Of a stretch of DNA of 64,000 bases, positions 43,392 through 53,673 are shown piece after piece (the stretch's first letter is position 1; every line of letters begins with the position of its first letter). The stretch covers positions 13,251,919-13,315,918 of the forward strand of contig JALIGW010000010.1 of NCBI GenBank assembly GCA_023053685.1, given 5' to 3'. Both the position numbers and the translations under genes were made by a program. Under the pieces are notes generated by a model. The model worked only from the letters and a program-made list of their open reading frames with translations. It did no database searches and was not told the DNA's origin. Source of the DNA: Diadophis punctatus similis (taxonomy: Eukaryota; Chordata; Lepidosauria; Squamata; Dipsadidae).

Positions 43392-43475
43392 GGGGTCCCC
43401 AACTCCTGGGACTTGGCCCAAAACTGCGCTGCAGCCCATTTGGAATCGGACTGCGTGAGCGGCAAACTTCTAGAT
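43392..43475. repeat. hAT-type terminal remnant
   Basis: TAGGGGTCCCCAACTCCTGG followed by GCAGCCCATTTGGAATCGG and GTGAGCGGCA is a conserved terminal block of a vertebrate hAT family. Only one end is seen. Confidence 0.55.
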
Positions 43476-43626
43476 AACTTCAGTATACTTTTGACTACAA
43501 CTCCCTTGCCACTGCCTATGCTGGATATACTAATGGCAGTTGTATATTATAGCAACCATAGAACATGAGCTTTATTCCCTCTCTCTTAGTTGATCATAAC
43601 AATTCGAGTTAAATCTTAGTAGAAAT

Positions 43627-43632
43627 AATAAA
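43627..43632 (+). terminator. APOO: Candidate polyadenylation signal
   Basis: AATAAA lies about 350 bases after the candidate APOO stop and just before a minus-strand CR1 3' end. Function is inferred from position. Confidence 0.35.
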
Positions 43633-43696
43633 TCTTTAAATTTTTGTTTTGCTAGTCCCTCTAAGCCAGAAGGGGACAAGATAAAGCTTATGTTGC

Positions 43697-43967
43697 CAAT
43701 GTATAACAGAATAACAGAGTTGGAAGGGACCTTGTAGGTCATCTACTTTAACTCCCTGCCCAAGCAGCAGACCCTATACCATTTCTGACAGATGGCTGTC
43801 CAGTCTCTTCTTGAAAGCTTCTAGTGATGAAACACCCACAACTTCTGAAGGCAAACTGTTCCATCGGTTGATTGTTCTCACTGTCAGAAAATTTCTCCTT
43901 ATTTCTAGGTTAAATCTCTCCTTGATCAGTTTCCATCCATTATTCCTTGTCGTGTCTAGGACTTTTA
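43697..43967 (-). mobile_element. CR1 LINE 3' end (piece 1 of a split minus-strand copy)
   Basis: The 3' end of a CR1 on the minus strand: GTTGGAAGGGACCTTGTAGG, CTGTTCCATCGGTTGATTG and the C-terminal frame (LTVRTINRWNSLPSEVVG). It breaks at 43967 and CR1 sequence resumes at 51803 (CCCTCCTTTCTGTGACAGCC). Confidence 0.88.
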
Positions 43968-45332
43968 GTCTCCGACTCTTCATTCTCCTCGGGTGTTTCT
44001 CCTCGGGCGATTATCCCCCGACTGATCTCAGGTGACACGCCTCCACCCATTTGCCTGGGCAATAGGTCACCGGCATCTGCGTCCCACACCCTTCGATATG
44101 GTTGTTTCGCAGAAAGAGGGTCTGTCCTGGGTGTTCCACCCCCAGCCTTTCCTCCCCCCACCAATACAGGGAGGAACAGTTGGTTTACTCGGAAGTAAGT
44201 CTCACCAGGCTATGGGGGGGGGGAATCACACATCTCTGCATCCTGCCTTGCTTTCCTTTTTCACACACACACACACGCACACACCCTTCTGCACCTTTCC
44301 ATTTCTGTGCTGGGATTCTCCTTCCTACACCTTCCCTCCCCATTCTACCCCTTGCCTTTCCATTTCTGCCCTGGGATTCTCCTTAAAGTGGAGAAAATGT
44401 GCCTTTCGGCAGGGACAATTGAGATCACTAGGATATTCTCCATCCTGTGAGGAGCCAGCAGTCAGGATGGATTGTCTCCGCCCACTAGCAGTGAGGACCG
44501 AGTCTCTTTTTAATGACTGGATCTGCCCACTGGACTCCCAGTTCTGACTCGGTCCTCAGCAGAATAGGACGTAGCGAAAACAACCTCATCCCAACTACTG
44601 GTTCCAACGGTATGAAATTGTCTTACAAGCACAATCTTACTCTTAAACAAACGAAAATAAGGAAAAAGAACAATCTGTGAGTACTTGGTGGGCCAGGGCA
44701 GCGTGGCATCGACGCAGCAGCTTTTAGCCCAGTCTGCCGAGGTAGGGCCCTCGGCCTCCTCCAGCACGCCAGAGCAAACAGCGGCAGCAGCCACTTGTTA
44801 AAGTCCATCTCGCTGGCTGTTTGAGCTTCTGCTCCAGCCCTGGCCGCAAGGGACAGCTTCCCTCTTGCCACACCCGTGCCCACCTCCCTCCCACCGATTA
44901 GTGTGCTATTTGCTTCCTGGGGATTTCCCTTGCTGGCTTAATTTATTCGGCCGCTTTCTGCTTGTTACAGCAAGATCTTATTTAGGTGCCTCTAAAATCA
45001 CAGCTGGAGCGCAGCTCGTGGTTTTTTTCTGCTCGGCTCAGCTGCCTGCATAGTTTTGGCGCCAAAGTTCCAACGGCCACTTGTTCTTCCTCCAAACTTC
45101 TCAGCGGCTTCGCGGCCTGGTTAGATGTTGGAACAGGGTGTAATTATCCCCGGACGACAGGGGCGGTGGCCAACGCTCATTTTCTTCGAGTTTCTCCCAC
45201 ACACACAACAATAACTCTCATTAATAATAAGGAGAAAAGTAAGAGAGAGAAAGAGTAGAGAGACCAAACGGCCTGATTGCCTCTCCCAAGGCCTTAGTAG
45301 CACCTTTCATCCAAGGCCTCTCCATTCCTCTC

Positions 45333-45689
45333 ATGGCTGACGGGGCTAATCCTTCCAGCTCCAAACCAGGAGGCAAACGCACCAAGAAATCTAACAGGCC
45401 CAATGAAGATGAGGCAGCAGGCCCCTCCCATCATCGTGCTAATACCAGGGCTGCTACCAAAGCTGAACAGCGTATGGATCGGGCCCAGAAAAAACTACAC
45501 GACAGGGCAGCTAAGTCAAGCCGTGCCCAGCCAACCGCCAGTGGCTCGGCTGATATGTCCCTGTCCTTGGATGCCCCAGGTTTCCTTTCGGTCTCTTCTA
45601 ATTTATGGGATCCGGGGGGGTCTTGGCTCTTTAGCTCCTTCGCTGGCCCACTCCGGCCCAACACTGCAGCCACAGGCCCTTCTCCATAG
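45333..45689 (+). pseudogene. DIRS C Gag N-terminal fragment
   Basis: The frame starts MADGANPSSSKPGGKRTKK and is basic and Ser-rich, like the Gag starts of the other DIRS copies. At about 45681 the family-A terminus cuts in, so the protein ends in unrelated residues. Confidence 0.65.
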
Positions 45690-47400
45690 TGGGTGGAGCT
45701 AGCCTCCAAGACTGGGATGACACGATCCATCAGCCAATCAGGACTGAGTCTGACTTCTATAAAAGTTGTCCTCCATTGCAGCTCCCCCTCTTTCGACTTA
45801 GTCCTAGTCAAGGATCTGTGTCTCCCCAGCCTTGCAGGTTTTCACCTCACCCTTTTCTTTACCTGTGTCTTCATTGTTCTGATTGCCATCGATTTGTGAG
45901 TGTTTCAAAATTGTCTGAAATCTAAATTGCTGTGTGGAAGCAGCGATGGGCCTCGGCTCAGCCGCGGGCCGTTAGGAGCGATTGGCCTCGCGGCCACCTG
46001 TCAAACGCTCCTTCACAGAGCAAAGCGGCCTGGTGTTTCTAACTGTTCTGGGGGTGCCGAAGTCACAGAAGCCTCGCGCTTGAGTGTCCAGCAGCCAGGG
46101 TGGCCTGTGCCACGTCCGCTTAGGGAGAGTGAGAGAGCTTCAAGACTGTCAGTGATGCCGAAGTGAGATCAACTGATTGCTCGAAGTGGCGCGACTGGCG
46201 CACCGCCCAGGATCGATCCCAGTGAATTGTGGACAGCTCAAAGAGGCAGCCCTCTGAGGGATTTTTCGCGCCTTTGAGACCGGCGGCCATTCTTTCAACT
46301 GTCAACAGCGAGGCGTGGCCACCTCTGTGCACACGGCACTAGCCTCATCTGTCAGAAGCAAGATCCGGCCGCCTTTGTGCACACGGCACTAGCTCTGCTT
46401 GCGCTTGGCCCGACATCGCTGCTCATGTCACCGGGCGTTCTGAGCCTCCCTCAAAGGCTCCACCTCTCGCTCCTCATTACTGGGTTCATTCCAGCAGTGG
46501 TGCAGAGCTCCGTTTTTCCCCATGGCGGATAATAACCCCAAACGGGAAGAGTAAGGGCAAGTCCAATAGGGAGCCCAAGGACATTGACAACAGGGCCAGG
46601 GCTGTTCCCCCCATCCCCAGATCGCAGGGACCGCTCGCCAGTCAAAGCAAGGGCCACTCCCACTGAACGCCCCAGGGGGCCGTCCAAAGCCACACAAAAT
46701 GATGAGAGGCGCAGAGCTAAGACTTTAGACAAGATCTGCGCAAAATCTGCACAGCCTCCTGCCACCCCTGCCTCGGGGCTCCCTCTCCCAGAGACTCCTC
46801 CTCTTCACAGAGACATGGGGCTAGGCACTCATCGGAGACATTGTCGTTAGACAACCCTGATCTACACCTCGAGGAGGGGGATATTTGGGAGGACCCTTGA
46901 CCGGTGTGGGATCCCACAGCTGCTTCTCCCAGCTCCTCAGCCTCTGCTCAGTTTCATAGCCTGGAGGTCCAGGCCATGATTAAGGAGGCCATCCAAAAGG
47001 GCATTGAGGCGGGCATAAAACAGGTGTCTCGCTCTGCCCTTTCTACCTCAGGGACCTCTAGGCCTCCCGCCCAAACACAGCGCCACGCCCCGGAGCTGGA
47101 CTATTATGGCACGTATGAGGAGGGGGATTGTTCTCCAGCATGGTCTCAGGGCTCTCAGCTGGACCATGAGGACTATGGGCAGGAATTGGACCTTTCTGCT
47201 GATGAAGACCTGGCTCCTGAGCCCCTGGTCTCCACAGGTCTTTTCAATCCCGCCCTGTTCAAATCTTTACTTCACAAGGCGAAGGCTGCCGCCAACATCC
47301 CATCCTCCGAACCCCAGCAATCGGAGAGTGCTACAGTTGATCCCGTTTGATGAGCCTATGTCCCTGATGGAGGTCATTCCGGCCCCCAAACTGTTTGTGG
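45681..47400 (+). mobile_element. Nested or recombined family-A DIRS 5' end with gag remnant
   Basis: The start is the inverse of the right terminus at 480-675 of this window. A MADNNPK start at 46522 is frameshifted soon after. A later open frame (46904-47349) has coiled residues (QFHSLEVQAMIKEAIQKGIEAG) in the Gag position. It also carries LSADEDLAPEPLVSTGLF followed by NPALFKSLLHKAKAAAN, the blocks shared with DIRS B Gag. It runs into the RT deletion near 47400. Confidence 0.65.
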
Positions 47401-48190
47401 ATGTTCTCTTAAAGCGTTCTAACCGAACATGGCTTTTCCATTAACCTTCAGAAGAGCCACCTCTCCCCCTCCCCCTCCATTACCCACCTGGGAACCGTTA
47501 TCGATTCCATCAAGGGCAGGGTCTACCTATCTCAGGAGCGACAGGTTAGTCTGCGGGAGTTCGCGTTCCAGGTCCAAAGGGAGGCCTCTTCTCCCTTACT
47601 GACCCTTTCCTCCCTATTGGGTAAGATGGTATCCAGCATGTCCATAACTCCATGGGCAAGGCTCCATTTCCGGGAGCTGCAATGGTTCCTTCTTCCCTTT
47701 CAGACATCAGGCCGTGGAACATCCCTTCACAAGGTCCAGATCACACCTTCAGTCCGGCGCTCCCTCACCTGGTGGCGCTCTCCAGCCCTCACCAAGGGCA
47801 CGCTCTTCCAACCTCAGCCATCCATCATAGTCACGACAGATGGCAGTCTTACTGGATGGGGTGCCCATTGCGAAGGTCTCACGGCCCAAGGCCTATGATC
47901 GGCGGCACAATCCAGGTGCTCCATCAACTGGCTCGAGCTGCACACGGCTTCGCTGGCCCTTAAACACTTCCTTCACCTGGTAGCGGGTTGCCATGTGTTG
48001 CTTCTAACAGACAACAACATCACAAATGCACATATCAACTGCCAGGGGGGCACCTGGTCCAGGACCCTGATGACCGAAGCGCTGAAACTGGGGCTGTGGG
48101 CGGAGCGTCACCTCCTCTCCCTGTCATCGGAACACATCTCCGGGGTCGCCAACGTCCAGGCGGACTGGCTGAGTCACTCGACTGTGGACC
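47400..48190 (+). pseudogene. DIRS C RT C-terminal remnant and RNase H
   Basis: Only the end of the RT is left (SPSITHLGTVIDSIKGRVYL), and the catalytic YLDD region is missing. RNase H follows with TTDGSLTGWGAH, then a frame change, LELH, LLLTDNN and HISGVANVQADWLS. The reading frame is broken at 47898 and elsewhere. Confidence 0.75.
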
Positions 48191-49599
48191 AAGCTGAGTG
48201 GCGTCTGGATCCATCGGTCTTTCATTCCATCTCGACCAGGTTCGGACCTCCGCTGGTGGACCTTTTTGCAACCCCGGAGAATGCCCAGCTCCCGCGGTTC
48301 TTCACCCACTATCGGTCACGGTCTCGGAGGGGACCAACGCTCTCCGCTGCCTCTGGCCTCGGAGCCTACTCTACGCCTTCCCCCCCTACCCATCCTGCCT
48401 CAGGTACTCCAGAAGGTGATCCAAGAGAAGGCAGAGCTGATCTTACTTGCTCCATTCTGGCCCAGGTTCAAGGCGCTTTCAGTAGAGGATCCTTGGAAAC
48501 TGCCCATCTCCCCAACGCTCCTCACCCAAGGATCGCTCGTCCACCCGGACCCCCGGTGGTGCCAGCTGACCGCCTGGCGATTGAGCGGGGCACCCTGAGC
48601 AGAAAGAACTATGACCTGGACATGATTTTCTACATCCAAGCATCGCGTCGTCCGTCTACGGAACGGATCTATTTGGCCACGTGGCGAGCCTTCTGCTCCT
48701 GGTGCACCTCCCAAGGACTGTCACCACTCAATGTTCCATTGCCCATGGTTCCATTGCGTTTCCTCAAATGGGGCCTGGACAAGGGCCTTTCACCCAACAC
48801 TCTACGGAGACAGGTTGCCGCCTTATCCTCTGTCCTGTCGTGCAGCCATTGGGACTTGCTATCTCACATCCCCACTGTGCATCGTTTTTTGAAGGGGGTC
48901 ACGAACTGTCGTCCACCGGTGATTCACCAGTATCCCACCTGGGATCTTCCCAAGGTCCTCCAGTCCCTTGCGGGGGGCCCGTACAAACCCCTGAGAGAGG
49001 CCTCCCTCAGACACCTTTCACTCAAGGTTGCTTTCCTTCTTGCCATCACTTCCGCTCGCAGAATATCCAAGCTTTCAGCGTTATCGGTACGAGAGGATCT
49101 CTGCATCTTCCATCAAGATCAGGTAATACTCCGACTGGACCCATCCTTCATTCCGAAGGTAAATTCCACATTTCATCGGGCACAGGAACTTGTGCTGCCC
49201 TCCTTCTGCTCCCATCCTACCCATCCCTCCGAAAGGCTCTGGCACACCTTGGATGTTCGACGGGCCCTCCGCGTTTACATCAAGCGCATGCGACTCTTTA
49301 GGAAGACGGAAGCACTTCTTGTCACCTTCTTGCCTCAATCCTTGGGTCTTAGGGCCTCCCCAATGATCATCGGGTGCTGGATCAGGGGTGCCATTGCGAA
49401 GGCCTACGAGCTGGCCTCTCTGCCACGTCCCGCGGGCATCACGGCGCATTCTACTCATAGCGCCGCCACCACGGCAGCTTGGTCGACACAATGTCCACTG
49501 GAGGATCTGTGCCGGGCCGCGACTTGGGCCTCTCCAACTCAATGTATCCGGCACTACAAGATAGACAGATACGCGTCGGCTGACGCAGCCTTTGGATGA
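47995..49599 (+). pseudogene. DIRS C RNase H end and tyrosine recombinase, HxxH mutant
   Basis: This 534-codon open frame is the longest recombinase frame in the window. It joins the RNase H C-terminus (LLLTDNNITN, SGVANVQADWLS) to a tyrosine recombinase domain. The catalytic Arg is at about residue 355 (ITSARRISKL) and the Tyr at about 521 (IRHYKIDRY). The H-x-x-R box reads HSTH at about 485-488, so the second essential Arg is replaced by His, consistent with CpG decay. The frame ends at TGA (49597-49599), where DIRS B has Arg in AVFGRQVLQ, about 15 residues short of the family end. Linker residues around 105-190 look frame-shifted. Confidence 0.8.
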
Positions 49600-49711
49600 T
49601 GGGTGCTACAGAGGGTGGTCGATAGCAGTGCCTAACTTTCAAGGGATCCCACCCATTGGGACTTTGCTTTGATATGTCCAATCCTGACTGCTGGCTCCTC
49701 ACAGGATGGAG

Positions 49712-49767
49712 AATGAGCGTTGACCTATCTGATACGCTCTTTCTCATCAGGAGGAGCCAGCAGTCAG
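49712..49767. repeat. DIRS C internal complementary region
   Basis: AATGAGCGTTGACCTATCTG and ATACGCTCTTTCTCATCAGG are the complement of the element's right terminus at 50160-50217. Confidence 0.8.
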
Positions 49768-50340
49768 TTCCCCCCCTTCTTTTCCTTCCTTGAGTTTCGT
49801 GGACTGGAGGTCCGAGGTGTTCGACTTCTCTGCCAATGTTTGCTGCCTTTGCCGACATCTTGAACACGATGTGCAACTTCTTAGCTTCACTCTCGCTCTC
49901 TTCAGTGCTTCTTCTCTTCTCTGCTGCCTAACTTGGGTCATACATCTTCACTACTTTAACGACAGTCTTGAAATGCATATCCTGCCTTTGAACCAGTCAT
50001 CACACAGTTGGGATGAGACCTCACATGCTTTGAACTATACTTGCCGTTTTCACCACATCGAGTCTTCCCTTCGGATTCGTCAGAACTGGGAGTCCAGTGG
50101 GCGAATCCAGTCATTAAAAAGAGACTCGGTCCTCACTGCTAGTGGACGGAGACAACCCATCCTGACTGCTGGCTCCTCCTGATGAGAAAGAGCGTATCAG
50201 GTAGGTAAACGCTCATTGCACCTTTTCTCTTTGAGGCACATTTTCTCCACTTTGAGGAGAATCCTAGGGCAGAAATGGAAAGGCGAGGGGTAGAATGGGG
50301 AGGGAAGGTGTAGGAAGGAGAATCCCAGTGCAGAAATGGA

Positions 50341-50356
50341 AAGGTGCAGAAGGTTT

Positions 50357-50402
<46 letters not shown>
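50341..50402. repeat. (GT)n-(GA)n microsatellite
   Basis: A GT run passes into a GA run in the right arm of the long-TIR element. The paired position in the left arm (44266-44284) is a CA run. Confidence 0.88.
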
Positions 50403-50410
<8 letters not shown>

Positions 50411-50591
50411 GCAAGGCAGGGTGCAGAGATGTGTGATTCCCCCCCCCCATAGCCTGGTGAGACTTACTTCTGAGTAAACCAACTGTTCCTCCCTGTATTG
50501 GTGGGGGAGGGGAGACTGGGGGGGAGGGAGAGAGAGAGGGAGGAAAGCATTTTGGCAAATTATTTTACGCCTCCTTTCGCTGGATTTATAC

Positions 50592-51182
50592 GAGGGTGAG
50601 TCAAAATGTAATGCCATTTTCTTTAGGACAGGTATAATTACCAACACAGGAACATGTAGCATACATCAAAATGAAGCTGGTCCTCTCTGGATCACATCCC
50701 TACTTCTCAACATAGTCACCGTTTCTCTCAATAGCAATGTTCCACCTTCGAATGAGAGCATGTATCCCTGTCTCATAAAATTTTGTTGACTGTTCTTTGA
50801 GCCACTTCTTCACTGTAGTTTTCACTTCCTCGTCACTGGAATAATAATCCTCCATACTCACCAGATTTAGCGCCTTCAGACTATCATCTCTTTGGCCCCA
50901 TGCAAGAGAGTTTAAGAAGCAAACATTATTCCAGTGACGAGGAAGTGAAAATTGCAGTGAAGAAGTGGCTCAAAGAACAAGTCAACAAAATTTTACAAGA
51001 CAGGAATACATGCTCTCATTTGAAGGTGGAACATTGCTATTGAGAGAAACGGTGACTATGTTGAGAAGTAGGGATGTGATCCACAGAGAACCAGCTTCAT
51101 TTTGATGTATGCTACATGTTCCTGTGTTGGTAATTATACCTGTCCTAAAGAAAATGGCATTACATTTTGACTCACCCTCGTA
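50592..51182. mobile_element. Palindromic mariner derivative carrying two inverted transposase 3' ends
   Basis: CGAGGGTGAGTCAAAATGTA on the left is inverted at the right end, with TA on each side. The two arms (about 50592-50860 and 50925-51182) are inverted copies of the same mariner 3' region. The plus-strand copy reads YSPDLAPSDYHLFGPM, then KHYSSDEEVKIAV and KKWLKEQVNKIL, the mariner transposase C-terminal signature including the last catalytic Asp block. No N-terminal half exists. The long inverted structure would form a hairpin of over 250 bp. Confidence 0.82.
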
Positions 51183-51802
51183 TTAATTGTCCTCTAAAGA
51201 ATTCTTACTTCCGAGTAAACCAACTGTTCCATTTGAAATAATAGGCAATTCTTTCAATCCTAGCATTGAATTTAGTGAGACTTATTTCCCAGTAAACCAA
51301 GTGTTCCCCCCACCCCCATAGCCTGGTCTCCAGTTCAGAAGAGGAACCAACTGCTTTCTGGAGTGTGATCGAGTGAAATGGTCTTTTATCTCTGCACCCT
51401 GCCTTCCTTTCCTTTTTCACAGACACTCTCTCTCTCACACACACACAAACTTCTGCTCCTTTCCATTTCTGCGCCTGGATTCTCCTCAAAGTGGAGAAAA
51501 TATATCTTACTGGGGGCAACTGAGATCGGGGGCAATCACTTCCTCTCTCCTTTCGCTGGATTTGTATTAGTGGGGGAGGAGAGTAGGCCCTTCTAGCTGA
51601 TTGGTTGGGGGCTAACTGTCCGGGGGGCGGAACACCCAGGACGGACCCTCTTTCTGCGAAACAACCATGTCGAAGTGTGTGGGATGCAGATGCCGGTGAC
51701 CTATTGCCCAGGACAAATGGGTGGAGGCGTGACACCTGAGAAGATCAGTCGTGGGATAATCGCCCAAGGAGAAACACCCGAGGAGAATGAAGAGTGGGAG
51801 AC

Positions 51803-52510
51803 GAAATTGGTTGACCCCCTCCTTTCTGTGACAGCCCCTCAAATATTGGAACACTATTATCATGTCACCACTGGTCCTTCTCTTCACTAGACTAGCCATG
51901 CCCAGTTCCTGCAACAGTTCTTCATATGTTTTATCCTCCGGTCCCCTAATCATCCTTGTTGTTCTTCTCTCTACTCTTTCTAGAGTCTCAATATCTCTTT
52001 CATAGTGGTGACCAAAACTGGATGCAGTATTTTAGGTGTACTTACTAAGGCTTTATAGAGTGGTATTAGTACCTCACTTGATCTTGATTGAATCCCTCTG
52101 TTAATGCAATTTAGGATTGCATTGGCTTTTTTTGGCTGCCATTGCACACTGCTGGCTCATATTTAATTGGTTGTCCACTAAGACTCCAAGATCCATTTCA
52201 CATTTACTGCTATTAAGCCTGGTTTTTCCCAATCTGTATGTGTACTTTTGGTTTTTCTTGCCTAAGTGTAAGAAATAGAAGTTTACTTTTCTCTACATTG
52301 AATTTCATTTTTTTAGTTAGGGCCCAGTGTTCAAATCTGTCAAGATCCATTTGGATCTTGAGCCTATCTTCTAGGGTGTTAGCTATTCCTGTCAGCTTAG
52401 TATCATCTACAAATTTGATGAGTTCTATTTTCCTTCCCTTCTATTTCCTCATCTATGAAGATATTGAAGAGTACTGAGCCTAAGACGAAACCTTGTCATA
52501 CCCCACTATT
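51803..52510 (-). mobile_element. CR1 LINE (piece 2 of the split minus-strand copy)
   Basis: It continues the copy from 43967. On the minus strand it includes blocks matching the CR1 C-terminal and post-RT region (AACTGTTGCAGGAACTGGGC, GGACAACCAATTAAATATGA). It stops at TA 52511 where a TIR element enters, and resumes at 53510. Confidence 0.85.
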
Positions 52511-52512
52511 TA

Positions 52513-53509
52513 CCGTATTTTTCGGAGTATAAGACGCACCTTTTTACCCCCCAAAAGAGGGTGAAAACTTGGGTGCGTCTTATACACCGAATGTAGCCCC
52601 AGCCACCCCCACCCTTTAGCCTCTGTCTTCCAGCAATTTACCTGCTTGCAGGAAAGAGGGAAGAGCCTGTAAAGCCAAGCAAGTCAGTAGCAGTTTCCCG
52701 ACGAACAGCTGATTAGGTTTGCCATGTGGGAAAATGAAAGTGAAACTAACTGCAAAGAGGCAAATAGTTGGGAGAGACGCAGGTTTTTATTTTTGCTGAA
52801 CTGGCTGCAAAGGGGTAAGTGAATAACTATAAATGTCTGTAGAATGTTCAAATTATTAGACTTATTTTTTAAAGACTGCTTTATTATTGTTCTAGAGCCA
52901 GGGGTCTCCAACCTTGGCAACTTTAAGACTTGTGGACTTCAACTCCCAGAATTCAACAGCCAGCTTTGTTAGCTTTGCTGGCTGTGGAATTCTGGGAGTT
53001 GAAGTCCACAAGTCTTAAAGTTGCCAAGGTTGGAGATCCCTGTAAATCTAAACAACTTAACAAAATAAAGAAGCTTTTTAAAATAAATGCTTGCTCTGAA
53101 GAGGCCCAATGCTATTGTATCTTCTTTTAAATATTAGAGAATAATGTATACTTCCAGAAATTTTAATTAATTTTAACAGCTCTGTACAAGTATAGTATGA
53201 AATGTAACAGTGTCCTGTTTAGTATTAGAGTTTAGTTACCTTGGAGTAGATCTATTTAAATAATTGGGAAGAGTTAGTGTGCCTACATTTAAGAAAACAT
53301 TCTGGCATAATGTACATTTCTCCAATTCTTTGCTATTTCTATGGGTCAGGCACACATGCACAGAAATACACAGCAAACAGTGTATATCATCTGTGCTGTT
53401 TGCTGTTTGGCAAATTGCTTGGAGGCAGAGGCCTTTTTTCCTTGTTTTCCTCCCCCAAAACTAAGGTGCGTCTTATACTTTGGTGCGTCTTATACTCCGA
53501 AAAATACGG
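52513..53509. mobile_element. TA-flanked TIR element, GTATTTTTCGG family, 997 bp (left of an inverted pair)
   Basis: CCGTATTTTTCGGAGTATAA on the left is inverted at the right end, with TA flanks (52511-52512 and 53510-53511). Comparing the CR1 copy at 17530-17560 shows that removing the element restores the CR1 sequence around ACTATTTACTTCCC, confirming a TA duplication. One end has a duplicated GGTGCGTCTTATACT module. The interior holds a hAT-like palindrome at 52899-53042 and no transposase. Confidence 0.87.
52899..53042. repeat. hAT-like palindrome nested in the TIR element
   Basis: CAGGGGTCTCCAACCTTGGC, then TTGTGGACTTCAACTCCC and AGAATTC, is followed after a short loop by the inverted copy ending CCTTGGTTGG-type and GATCCCTG. 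It forms a near-perfect hairpin of about 60-bp arms. The other element of the pair carries it at about 54144-54268. Confidence 0.8.
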
Positions 53510-53511
53510 TA

Positions 53512-53671
53512 CTTCCCTCCATTTAGATGTAATACCATTAAGAACTACTCGTTGAATATGGTTTGTCAGACAGTTACAAATCCATCTGATGGTGATGATA
53601 TCTATCCAACTTTTTTCTAGCTTACCAAGAAGTAGGTTGTGTTCTACTTTGTTGAATGCCTTACTAAAATC
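53512..53671 (-). mobile_element. CR1 LINE (piece 3 of the split minus-strand copy)
   Basis: A 160-bp CR1 remnant lies between the two TIR elements. On the minus strand it gives KAFNKVEHNLLLGKLEK and SW.D...IRWI, the RT segment, and then the VVLNGITSKWREV block. Confidence 0.85.
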
Positions 53672-53673
53672 GA

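Larger units (their letters stand above)
44440..50217 (+). mobile_element. Composite DIRS-type retrotransposon (family C with family-A 5' segment)
   Basis: The outer inverted repeats match each other: GAGGAGCCAGCAGTCAGGAT, CACTAGCAGTGAGGACC and GACTGGGAGTCC-type blocks at 44450-44560 and 50060-50200. The right terminus is repeated inverted at 49712-49767 as the internal complementary region. At 45681, within the gag region, a family-A left terminus begins (GTGGGTGGAGCTAGCCTCC, CCAATCAGGACTGAGTC, TATAAAA). It is followed by a second leader and a second gag start. Most of the RT is deleted near 47400. It is a chimera of two DIRS families. Confidence 0.78.
43968..51802. mobile_element. Long-TIR DNA element split by a DIRS insertion
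   Basis: The ends are inverted over about 200 bp: GTCTCC(G/C)ACTCTTCATTC and TCCTCGGGTGTTTCTCC on the left (from 43968) and its complement on the right (to 51802). Further inverted blocks include the left AGTAAGTCTCACCAGGCTATGG and the left 44290-44400 segment, which pair with 50220-50480 and 51190-51560. No transposase is seen. CR1 sequence flanks both sides. The right arm is longer because of a duplicated module and a mariner-derived insertion. The target duplication is not clear. Confidence 0.65.
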
